From: Methylacidiphilum sp.
Lineage (GTDB): Bacteria > Verrucomicrobiota > Verrucomicrobiia > CAIQCK01
Direction of reading: 5' to 3'
Assembly (NCBI GenBank): GCA_020718125.1
Contig: DYDC01000032.1
Span: forward strand, 10,588 to 15,889
DNA length: 5,302 bases
Made by a program: the position numbers and the translations under genes. The number at the start of each line of letters is the position of its first letter. Positions within the stretch are counted from its first letter, which is position 1. Positions 1 to 5,218 of this stretch are shown here, in pieces. The notes beneath the pieces are model-generated. The model was not told the DNA's origin and made no database searches. It saw nothing but the letters and a program-made list of their open reading frames with translations.

Positions 1-328
1 CGAACGGCCACACGACCGGAGGATCCATCACTGCCTCATACTTCGGCAGGAACCACAGGATGCCCTCATAGAGGCCGGCACCCAGACGAGCGATGCCAAA
101 GCCGGCACCCTTCATGATGCCGAACAACACGCCCGCACCCGCATCCCGCTGCTGCGAAACAACATACATCTGCTTCGGGATTTCGAGCCAGAACGTGGCA
201 ACATTCGTCCAGCCACGGATCAGTTTGTTGATGTGATTGTCCGGCTCCTCCGCCGCTTGGGCGGGGGTTGCCAGACCCAGGACACAGATGGCCGCCAGGC
301 CAGCCGCGAACATGCTCAGTCGCTTCAT
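1..328 (-). CDS. Exosortase system-associated protein, TIGR04073-like, copy A (3' end cut by window edge)
   Basis: Translating the minus strand from the ATG at 328 gives 109 codons, open to the left edge. The complete paralogue has 118, so about nine residues and the stop lie outside. Residues 1-25 form a Sec signal peptide: Lys2-Arg3, a hydrophobic core, and an Ala-Gln-Ala cleavage site before Ala26. The mature part carries the TIGR04073 hallmarks: a Trp-Leu-Glu-Ile-Pro-Lys motif (47-52), a Gly-rich stretch ending Gly-Leu-Tyr-Glu (about 64-88), and a Pro-Lys-Tyr-Glu...Pro-Pro-Val-Val-Trp end (95-107). The family is secreted and found in exosortase/PEP-CTERM genomes, but its biochemical role is unknown. 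It matches copy B at 93 of 109 residues without gaps. The ribosome-binding site is only a GGAG at 344-341, 12 nt from the start, much weaker than that of copy B. Confidence 0.85.
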   Translation of the reverse strand, partial: MKRLSMFAAGLAAICVLGLATPAQAAEEPDNHINKLIRGWTNVATFWLEIPKQMYVVSQQRDAGAGVLFGIMKGAGFGIARLGAGLYEGILWFLPKYEAVMDPPVVWPF

Positions 329-532
329 AGACTTTATTAGCTCCACGGTTTAACTAGCTTCGCACGGTTTCTTCGTCTGGCAGGGGTGGCGAAGCATTAC
401 CCCACCGCACAGATTCACATACCTTGATACGACTCCTTGCCTGCTTTTCGGCGCGTAGATTGCAGCGGACTGCCGAGGCTGTCAAGCCTTGTTTCACGCC
501 GCAGCCCCGGCAGCCGCGCGCAAATCCTACGC
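329..532. other. Intergenic region between the two TIGR04073-like paralogues
   Basis: This 204-bp gap should hold the 3' end of copy B's transcript and the leader of copy A. I see no convincing gene. A perfect TTGACA lies on the minus strand at 485-480, but the hexamer 17 nt downstream (CAATCT, 462-457) is a poor -10. The TTGACA also sits inside a 5-bp inverted repeat (AGGCT/AGCCT, 476-489), so promoter use is doubtful. Further down, GGGGT and ACCCC form an inverted pair around 393-413, upstream of copy A. No stem followed by a T-run on the minus strand marks a clear terminator for copy B. The flanks of copies A and B are not alike, so the duplication signal is confined to coding sequence. 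Confidence 0.5.
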
Positions 533-889
533 CTACTTGCTGGCCAACGTGCCAGCTTCCTCGAACGGCCACACGACCGGAGGATCCATCACTGCCTCAT
601 ACTTCGGCAGGAACCACAGGATGCCCTCATAGAGGCCGGCACCGAGCCGGGTGATACCGAAGCCCAGGCCCTTCAGCGTGCCGAAGAGCAGGCCCGTGCC
701 CGCGTCCCGCTGCTGCGAAACCACATACATTTGCTTCGGGATTTCGAGCCAGAACGTGGCGACGTTTGTCCAACCACGGATCAGTTTATTGATGTGGTTG
801 TCCGGTTCCTCGGCGGCCCGCACCGGGCTGGACATTCCCAGCACGCAGATGGCTGCCAAGCCAGCAACTGTTATCATCATTCGCTTCAT
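533..889 (-). CDS. Exosortase system-associated protein, TIGR04073-like, copy B
   Basis: This complete 118-residue gene starts at the ATG at 889 and stops with TAG at 535-533. Residues 1-25 are a Sec signal peptide (Lys2-Arg3, hydrophobic core, Val-Arg-Ala before Ala26). The mature protein of about 93 residues has the features I associate with TIGR04073: Trp-Leu-Glu-Ile-Pro (47-51), a Gly-spaced segment with GxxxG patterns running into Gly-Leu-Tyr-Glu-Gly (about 64-89), and a C-terminal Pro-Lys-Tyr-Glu-Ala-Val-Met-Asp-Pro-Pro. The family is exported and co-occurs with exosortase systems; its function is not known. No PEP-CTERM sorting tail is visible, so it is probably not itself an exosortase substrate. 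Most differences from copy A fall in the signal peptide (10 of 16) and in the Gly-rich segment (6), while the rest of the mature core is identical. The start is fixed by a near-ideal ribosome-binding site. Confidence 0.9.
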   Translation of the reverse strand: MKRMMITVAGLAAICVLGMSSPVRAAEEPDNHINKLIRGWTNVATFWLEIPKQMYVVSQQRDAGTGLLFGTLKGLGFGITRLGAGLYEGILWFLPKYEAVMDPPVVWPFEEAGTLASK

Positions 890-1161
890 TCTGAATCACC
901 TCCCTACAAAAGGGATTTAGTCAGTGTGCGAAGAATATGAGCGCCCGCTCTTTTTGCGCAAGAGTTTTTTTCAAAAATATCCGGGCACCCAGCCGGGGCG
1001 TGTTGGCCGCCAGGCTCCCCGCGTGGAGATGGAACTTCCGCCATCTGCTTCGCCATGACTGGCCGACGGTTGTCACCGTTCTCTGGCCCAGGCATCCACC
1101 CTCTCTGCACAACGCCGGGCCGCCGGGCGGTAACCCTGTCGGTGTGGAGTCCGAGGACGAC
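890..1161. other. Intergenic region between copy B and the glycine-zipper lipoprotein gene
   Basis: This 272-bp gap contains no gene I can support; its short open frames lack plausible composition or a ribosome-binding site. Its AT-rich part (about 930-980) is the likely promoter zone of copy B. A weak minus-strand pair is TTGCGC at 961-956 and TATTCT at 937-932 with an 18-bp spacer (3/6 and 4/6 consensus matches). The spacer holds an inverted repeat GAGCG/CGCTC (939-950). On the plus strand that repeat is followed by five T's (951-955), resembling a small plus-strand terminator, though no plus-strand gene ends here. The part next to the lipoprotein gene contains a GCCGGGC direct repeat around 1113-1128 but no T-run on the minus strand. 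Confidence 0.4.
896..905 (-). promoter_or_regulatory. Strong Shine-Dalgarno site of copy B
   Basis: Read on the minus strand this is AGGGAGGTGA, containing an eight-base match (GGAGGTGA) to the complement of the 16S rRNA tail, six bases before the ATG at 889. It settles the start and suggests strong translation. A TCCC just upstream could pair with its GGGA, a weak 4-bp hairpin of doubtful importance. Confidence 0.85.
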
Positions 1162-1581
1162 CTACGGAACCACGAAGTTTCTGCCAGTGGTTGGATCCTG
1201 CACCAGTGTGCCCGGGGCATAACCTGTCACGTCCACCAGCGGCCCGCTTGGGTTATACGGGCTTCTCACGAACCCAGGCCGGTCGGTCCTGATGCCCAAC
1301 GGATAACCGCCTGAAGGCGGAGGAGGCGCGCCGGGCGGAGGTGGTGGAGGAGGAGGCATTGAACGCGCCTTCCTCTCATCGTTGGAGTCCACCGCGCTGC
1401 CCACGAGCGCGCCCGTGAGCGCGCCGGCGCCCGCGCCGATCGCGGCGCCCTGCCAGCCGCCCACCGCGCCGCCGATGGCTGCGCCACCGAGGCCGCCGTA
1501 GCCGGCGCCTTGTTCGGTCGCCGTGCAGCCGGCCAACAAAACGGTCACGACCATTGCGATTCCTATTGCCAGTTTTTTCAT
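1162..1581 (-). CDS. Small lipoprotein with glycine zipper, polyproline stretch and conserved-looking C-terminal tail
   Basis: From the ATG at 1581 the product has 139 residues. An earlier in-frame ATG at 1587 is only 3 nt from the AGGAG at 1595-1591, while 1581 is 9 nt away, so 1581 is preferred. The N-terminus is a type II signal peptide: two Lys, a hydrophobic core and the lipobox Leu-Ala-Gly-Cys, with Cys19 as the lipidated residue. Residues about 25-64 are a Gly/Ala-rich glycine zipper with repeated GxxxG spacing, as in the 17-kDa antigen/YMGG-like families, and would form a membrane-inserting hairpin. After a short charged patch (Asn-Asp-Glu-Arg-Lys-Ala-Arg) come eight consecutive prolines (76-83), Gly-Ala, and four more prolines (86-89). 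The tail contains Gly-Thr-Leu-Val-Gln-Asp-Pro-Thr-Thr-Gly and ends Phe-Val-Val-Pro. I infer an outer-membrane-associated structural lipoprotein; the exact role is unknown. Confidence 0.85.
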   Translation of the reverse strand: MKKLAIGIAMVVTVLLAGCTATEQGAGYGGLGGAAIGGAVGGWQGAAIGAGAGALTGALVGSAVDSNDERKARSMPPPPPPPPGAPPPPSGGYPLGIRTDRPGFVRSPYNPSGPLVDVTGYAPGTLVQDPTTGRNFVVP

Positions 1582-1587
1582 GATCAT

Positions 1588-1744
1588 CTGCTCCTGCTCA
1601 AGTTATCGCTGGACGCGCCGCAGACCAAGACACGGCGGCCAGAACTCAATTCTCAACGCTGGCCCTTTGGGGGGCTTTTCGGATATTACCGGCGCACACT
1701 AAATCCCCCCTCTTCAATCCGCAACCGCCCCGGCCTGTCGCCGT
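1588..1744. other. Intergenic region between the TPR lipoprotein and the glycine-zipper lipoprotein
   Basis: This gap holds the 3' end of the TPR gene's transcript and the promoter zone of the lipoprotein gene. Six G's at 1669-1674 and six C's at 1705-1710 form an inverted pair around a 30-base loop. It could make a hairpin after the TPR gene, but no T-run follows it on the minus strand, so I do not call a terminator. GATAAC on the minus strand around 1609-1604 is a possible -10 (4/6), without a good -35 at standard spacing. Confidence 0.35.
1591..1595 (-). promoter_or_regulatory. Shine-Dalgarno site choosing the second ATG of the glycine-zipper lipoprotein
   Basis: The minus strand reads AGGAG-CAG-ATG-ATC-ATG. 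The first ATG (1587) is only 3 nt from the motif, too close for efficient initiation. The second (1581) is at 9 nt, and it also gives a standard Met-Lys-Lys signal peptide. Confidence 0.65.
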
Positions 1745-3526
1745 CTAGCGCGTGGCCTCCAGCCAGCGTCGCACTTCCGGCGCCTTCGGGTCATCCGGCT
1801 GCAACTGAAGGAACCTGATGTAATGCGCGCGCGCCTTCTCCTTGGTCTCGGCGCGCATCGAGTAAACCTGGGCGAGCGCCAGGTGCGCCTTGGCATGGCT
1901 GGGTGCCGCCTGCACGACCGCCTCCAACTGCGGCCGGGCACGATCACAGTCCCCCTGCAACGACAGATTGAGCGCGGTCTTGTAGGTCGCCGCCACGTCC
2001 AGCGGCTTGGGCGGCGGCAACGGCGCCGCCGGCGCGCTGGCCGGGGTCGTCGGAGCTGCCGGCGGATTTCCCGCGGCGGGCTTGGTCGTCACCGGTTTCT
2101 TTGCTTCCGGTTTTGCCGCGGCCATCGTGGCGGCGGTTTTCAAGCCGAGGCGCGCCCGCACTTGGTTGGCTTCGGGCGCACTTGGAAACTTTCGGAGGAA
2201 AGCGTGGTAGATCTGTTCAGCGTTGGCGCGCTGCTTGAGCTGGCGTTCCTGAATCTCCGCGAGCCGCAGGTAAGCCGATCGCTCCTCCGGCGCAAGCTCA
2301 ATGAGGCGCCGGCAGGCCGCCACCGCCACGTCCATCTGGCCCGATTCCGCGGCCAGCGCGGCGATGCGCCGCACCGCGTCCGCCATCTGCGGCTGCAATC
2401 GCGCGGCTTCCTGATAGCTCTGCAACGCCGCGGTTTTCCGGCCCTGTCGTTGCAGGTAATCGCCGAGGCGGAAATGGGCGGCGGCGTTCAGCGAATCCAG
2501 TTCCACCGCGCGCGTGTAGGCGTCGCCGATCCGGTTCGCGTCGTTCTGCTGCCGGTAAACCTCCGCCAGCCGCAGCGCCAGTTCCGACGCCTCGCGGTTG
2601 CGGTGCGCGCCGGCCAACTGGTCAATCTGGATCCGCAGCGTGGCCGCTTGCAGGTCCGGAGGCGCCGCCGCGGCCGGCGCAGCCGGGGGTGTCGCCGGCA
2701 ACGCAGGCGCGGGTTTGGCTGCGGCAGCCGCATCGGTTGCCGCGGCTGCGGCCGGCGCTCCGGGCACGGCGGGCGTTGCCATGTTCAAATCCAACTCCAG
2801 CCGCCGGGTCGCGCCGGTGACAGCAAACCGGTGGGGCGACTCGGGCGCCATCCGGGCATAGAGCCGGTAAAACTCCAGCGCCCGCGCCTTGTCCTTGAGA
2901 TCGGTTTCATAGAGCCGCGCCAAGTTCAGGCATGCGGGCGCATACTCGGGCGCGAGCTGCAGAATCTGCGTCAACCACGCCTCGGCATCGCGCGGCCTGC
3001 CCCGGCGGTGCGAAATGACCGCCAGGTTGTTCAGCGCGTCGAAGTTCCGCGGCGCCACCTCCAGCGCCGTGCGCGTGGCGCGGTAGGCGGCGTCGAGATT
3101 GTTCAGGTGGATATACGTCGCGCCGAGAAACAGCCACGCCGGCACGTTGCGCGGGTCCAGCGCCACGCTCGCTTCGAGTTGTTCGGCGGCGGTCGGATAA
3201 TCCCGCTCCACGCAGGCGGCCAGGCCGAGATTATAGCGCGGCGCCGGGTCGTTCGGGTTCACCTCGATCGCCTGCCAGAACGCCCTGGCGGCGTCCGCGG
3301 GTTTTCCGAACAGGTAGAGCGCCTGGCCGTAGAGGTTCTGCGCGCGGCTGTCGCGCGGCAGGTCTTGCGTGACGCGCTCGAGCAACAAGACGCCGCGGCT
3401 GATGTCGCCTGCGGCCAGCGCCTCGGCCCCGGCGTTGACGCGCTGTTGCGGGTCACTCGGTCCGCACCCAGCGGCCCACACCAGCACAACCACAACCACG
3501 GCGGCGGCGGTCAAAACTTTTTTCAT
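1745..3526 (-). CDS. TPR-repeat lipoprotein with three TPR modules joined by Ala/Pro-rich linkers
   Basis: From the ATG at 3526 the product has 593 residues, ending with TAG at 1747-1745. The frame extends upstream to a GTG at 3565, but the chosen start gives a clean export signal: Met-Lys-Lys, a Val/Ala-rich hydrophobic core and Ala-Ala-Gly-Cys, with Cys21 as probable lipidation site. The -3 residue is Ala rather than the usual Leu, so lipidation is probable, not certain. Residues about 25-248 are a first TPR block, with typical 34-residue units such as Ala-x-x-x-Tyr-Asn-Leu-Gly and terminal Leu-x-Pro. An Ala/Pro linker (about 250-290) leads to a second TPR block (about 292-460). A Lys/Ala/Pro linker (about 465-510) leads to a short C-terminal TPR pair (about 511-593). 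TPRs are protein-protein scaffolds, so I infer an envelope assembly or scaffold role, partner unknown. No catalytic domain is visible. Confidence 0.88.
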   Translation of the reverse strand: MKKVLTAAAVVVVVLVWAAGCGPSDPQQRVNAGAEALAAGDISRGVLLLERVTQDLPRDSRAQNLYGQALYLFGKPADAARAFWQAIEVNPNDPAPRYNLGLAACVERDYPTAAEQLEASVALDPRNVPAWLFLGATYIHLNNLDAAYRATRTALEVAPRNFDALNNLAVISHRRGRPRDAEAWLTQILQLAPEYAPACLNLARLYETDLKDKARALEFYRLYARMAPESPHRFAVTGATRRLELDLNMATPAVPGAPAAAAATDAAAAAKPAPALPATPPAAPAAAAPPDLQAATLRIQIDQLAGAHRNREASELALRLAEVYRQQNDANRIGDAYTRAVELDSLNAAAHFRLGDYLQRQGRKTAALQSYQEAARLQPQMADAVRRIAALAAESGQMDVAVAACRRLIELAPEERSAYLRLAEIQERQLKQRANAEQIYHAFLRKFPSAPEANQVRARLGLKTAATMAAAKPEAKKPVTTKPAAGNPPAAPTTPASAPAAPLPPPKPLDVAATYKTALNLSLQGDCDRARPQLEAVVQAAPSHAKAHLALAQVYSMRAETKEKARAHYIRFLQLQPDDPKAPEVRRWLEATR

Positions 3527-3539
3527 GCGTAACGCCCGA

Positions 3540-3568
3540 TTGCCAGCTAACATGACCGCGCTCACACT
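3540..3568 (+). promoter_or_regulatory. Candidate divergent promoter of the DUF362 gene
   Basis: On the plus strand TTGCCA (3540-3545, 5/6 match) is followed after 17 bp by CACACT (3563-3568, 3/6 match), about 20 bp before the ATG at 3589. It overlaps the candidate promoter of the opposite gene almost completely, so the two directions might compete for polymerase. The support is modest. Confidence 0.25.
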
Positions 3569-3573
3569 GTCAA
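3545..3573 (-). promoter_or_regulatory. Candidate promoter of the TPR lipoprotein gene
   Basis: On the minus strand a perfect TTGACA (3573-3568) is followed after 17 bp by TTAGCT (3550-3545), which keeps only the first and last T of the -10 consensus. Transcription would begin around 3538, leaving a leader of roughly 12 nt before the ATG at 3526. It would also place the longer alternative starts (GTG 3565, ATG 3553) outside the transcript. The -35 is strong and the -10 weak, so this is a candidate only. Confidence 0.4.
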
Positions 3574-3588
3574 GAAAGCCGACACGTC

Positions 3589-4650
3589 ATGCGCCACCGG
3601 TCATCCATGCCGATCGCCCTTCTGGCCGCCGCCCTTCTGGCCGCGGCGGCAACCGCTTTTGCCCAATTGGTCGCGCCCCGCGAGGAACCGGGCCGGGCTA
3701 CGAGAACCGCTCTCAGCCGGGTCGTCATCGCGCGGGACCCGCAAGCTGTCCGGTTCTACGACCCACATCCCGACCGCGTCCGCCGGCTGGTCGAGCGCGG
3801 CATCCTGGAGCTGACTCAAACCACCTCGCTGGCCGCCGCCTGGGGCAAGTTCGTGCGGCCGGCCGACATCGTCGGCATCAAGATCAACGCCGCCGCCGGA
3901 CCGACCCTGAGCACCCGGCGCACCGTCGTGGAGGCCGTCGTCGCCGGCCTTCGCGCGGCAGGCGTGCCGTCACACCATGTAATTATATGGGACCGCTCCG
4001 CCGACGACCTCGTTGTCGCCGGCTGGGACATTCGCCGTGAAGGCGAAGGGCCGCTCTGCTACGCCACGCTGCCCCACGCCGGTTGGGATCCGGCCACCTA
4101 CTACCAGAACCCGCACGTCGGCATGTTGATCTGGGGCGACCACGAGTTCGGTTCGCGCCAGATCAGCGAACGCAGCTACTACTCCCGCATCGTCGCCCAA
4201 ACCGCCACCAAGCTCGTCAACATCGCCGTCCTCATGGACAACCGCCACGTCGGCCTCAGCGGCTGCCTGCACAACATTGCCATGGGCTCCGTGGACAACA
4301 ACCGCCGGTTCCAGACCGAGGCCCTTCACTACGACCCGGGCATCGCCGAAATCTGCGCCCGCCCGCCCATCCGCGACAAACTCGTCCTCAACATCCTCGA
4401 CGCCCTCATTGCCCAATACGCCGGCGCGCCCACCTTCCAGCCCGAGGCCGCGTGGACACCCGGCGAGATCTACCTCAGCCGCGACCCCGTCGCCCTCGAT
4501 GCGCTGGGGCTTCAGGCCATCGAACAGCGCCGCAAAGCCGCCGGCATCCGCGCCGTCGGCGAGCGCGCCCGCCATGTCCGCATCGCCGCCGAGATCAAGG
4601 CCGGCGTCGCCAACCGCGCCAAGATGGACATTGTCGAACTCAAACCGTAG
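3589..4650 (+). CDS. Exported DUF362 family protein (no ferredoxin-type cysteine cluster)
   Basis: This 353-residue protein starts at the ATG at 3589; a second in-frame ATG at 3607 (Met7) would also leave a signal peptide. Residues 1-25 are a Sec-type signal: Arg-His-Arg, an Ala/Leu core, and Ala-Phe-Ala before Gln26. The mature part matches DUF362 (PF04015) by pattern. Gly-Ile-Lys-Ile-Asn (96-100) is followed by a Ser-Thr-Arg-Arg-x-Val-Val-Glu-Ala helix (108-116) and Ile-Ile-Trp-Asp-Arg-Ser (132-137). Then come Leu-Ser-Gly-Cys-Leu-His-Asn-Ile-Ala-Met-Gly-Ser-Val-Asp-Asn (223-237) and a C-terminal Arg-Asp-Pro-Val-Ala-Leu-Asp-Ala (298-305). Many DUF362 proteins are cytoplasmic and carry [4Fe-4S] cysteines; this one has only three scattered Cys (157, 226, 256) and none in CxxCxxC spacing. 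The biochemical function is unknown. No strong Shine-Dalgarno precedes the start. It is probably co-transcribed with the gene 15 bp downstream. Confidence 0.87.
   Translation: MRHRSSMPIALLAAALLAAAATAFAQLVAPREEPGRATRTALSRVVIARDPQAVRFYDPHPDRVRRLVERGILELTQTTSLAAAWGKFVRPADIVGIKINAAAGPTLSTRRTVVEAVVAGLRAAGVPSHHVIIWDRSADDLVVAGWDIRREGEGPLCYATLPHAGWDPATYYQNPHVGMLIWGDHEFGSRQISERSYYSRIVAQTATKLVNIAVLMDNRHVGLSGCLHNIAMGSVDNNRRFQTEALHYDPGIAEICARPPIRDKLVLNILDALIAQYAGAPTFQPEAAWTPGEIYLSRDPVALDALGLQAIEQRRKAAGIRAVGERARHVRIAAEIKAGVANRAKMDIVELKP
3975..3990. repeat. AT-rich near-palindrome inside the DUF362 gene
   Basis: CCATGTAATTATATGG is an inverted repeat of 16 bp with one mismatched pair (positions 5 and 12). 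It is centred on TAATTA and sits in otherwise very GC-rich coding DNA. It uses the codons GTA, ATT and ATA (Val131, Ile132, Ile133), which stand out against the gene's C/G-ending codons. Confidence 0.6.
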
Positions 4651-4653
4651 AAT

Positions 4654-4657
4654 GGGA
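4654..4657 (+). promoter_or_regulatory. Weak Shine-Dalgarno of the membrane-anchored protein
   Basis: GGGA stands 8 nt before the ATG at 4666 and just after the DUF362 stop codon (4648-4650). It supports the start and translation from a shared transcript. Confidence 0.45.
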
Positions 4658-4665
4658 CCCGCGCC

Positions 4666-5202
4666 ATGAATCCTCTTTTGCGAATCCTCACCCCCATCGC
4701 CGTCATCGTCGTCGTAGTCGTCGCGTTTCTCTACTACGACCGCACCCAAGCCGCGCGGCAGGAGGAACTCCGGGTCTCGCTTCGGAAGGAGTTCACCGCC
4801 GACCTCGTGGTCGCGCTGGAAAAGGCCCTCAAACCGCTCAACGACCAACTCGGCCTCCTGCAGCCTGATTTCGGACTGCCGGCCGTCTCGCTGCTTTCCC
4901 ACAACAACCTCATCCCCAAAGGCGCCGGCCAGGTCGAGGTTTTCAACCTCGCCAGCACCCCCGCCTACAGCGATTCCAGCGGCACGCGCGTCACCGGCGA
5001 GATCTACAACGGCACCCCCCGCCAGTTTGGCCTGCTCACCATCGCCCTCGTCGCCCTCGACGCCCACGGCAAGGTCCTCCGCCGCCAGCCGGTCATCTTC
5101 ACCGGTTTTGCCCCGACCGAGCGCCGCGCTTTCGACATCACACTGCCACTCCCGATGAGCAGCTTCGCCGCCCATCGCTTCGAGTTGGACGCTGCGCGGT
5201 AG
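4666..5202 (+). CDS. Hypothetical membrane-anchored protein with possible FxLYD-like beta domain
   Basis: This 178-residue protein is of no family I recognise with certainty. Residues about 8-23 form one strongly hydrophobic segment (Ile/Val-rich), with Arg6 before it and Asp25-Arg26 after it. The lack of a cleavage site suggests a signal anchor with the rest outside the cytoplasm. Residues about 27-62 are charged and probably helical, possibly a short coiled coil (Arg-Gln-Glu-Glu-Leu-Arg...Leu-Glu-Lys-Ala-Leu). Residues about 88-175 look like a beta-sandwich. Gly-Glu-Ile-Tyr-Asn-Gly-Thr (111-117) then a Leu-Thr-Ile-Ala-Leu-Val-Ala-Leu-Asp strand and Gly-Lys-Val-Leu resemble the FxLYD/DUF3426 type of envelope domain, whose order is 'new structure within a family, then x-V-x-L-x-D'. 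That assignment is inference from strand pattern only. It follows the DUF362 gene by 15 bp, so the two probably form an operon and may act together at the membrane. Confidence 0.78.
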   Translation: MNPLLRILTPIAVIVVVVVAFLYYDRTQAARQEELRVSLRKEFTADLVVALEKALKPLNDQLGLLQPDFGLPAVSLLSHNNLIPKGAGQVEVFNLASTPAYSDSSGTRVTGEIYNGTPRQFGLLTIALVALDAHGKVLRRQPVIFTGFAPTERRAFDITLPLPMSSFAAHRFELDAAR

Positions 5203-5218
5203 GTGGCCGGAAGCCGGG

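Noticed and set aside
437..940. A 167-codon plus-strand frame across copy B
   Set aside because: It is antisense to a well-supported TIGR04073-like gene with a strong ribosome-binding site, and its translation resembles no protein family.
939..955. Stem plus five T's on the plus strand, terminator-like
   Set aside because: The stem is only four to five base pairs with a very tight loop, and no plus-strand gene ends upstream, so there is nothing for it to terminate.
904..1110. A 68-codon minus-strand frame upstream of copy B
   Set aside because: It has no ribosome-binding site, signal or family resemblance, and it runs through the AT-rich probable promoter zone of copy B.
1823..3532. A 569-codon open frame on the plus strand
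   Set aside because: It lies fully antisense to the TPR lipoprotein, is extremely Arg/Gly-rich, and has no recognisable domain; it is a by-product of GC-rich codon bias.
3527..3565. N-terminal extension of the TPR lipoprotein from a GTG at 3565
   Set aside because: It would put 13 residues before the signal peptide and start within the candidate promoter; the ATG at 3526 gives a standard lipoprotein signal.
5203..5218. CCGG-AAG-CCGG inverted repeat between convergent genes as a bidirectional terminator
   Set aside because: The stem is only four base pairs and neither strand has a T-run after it.
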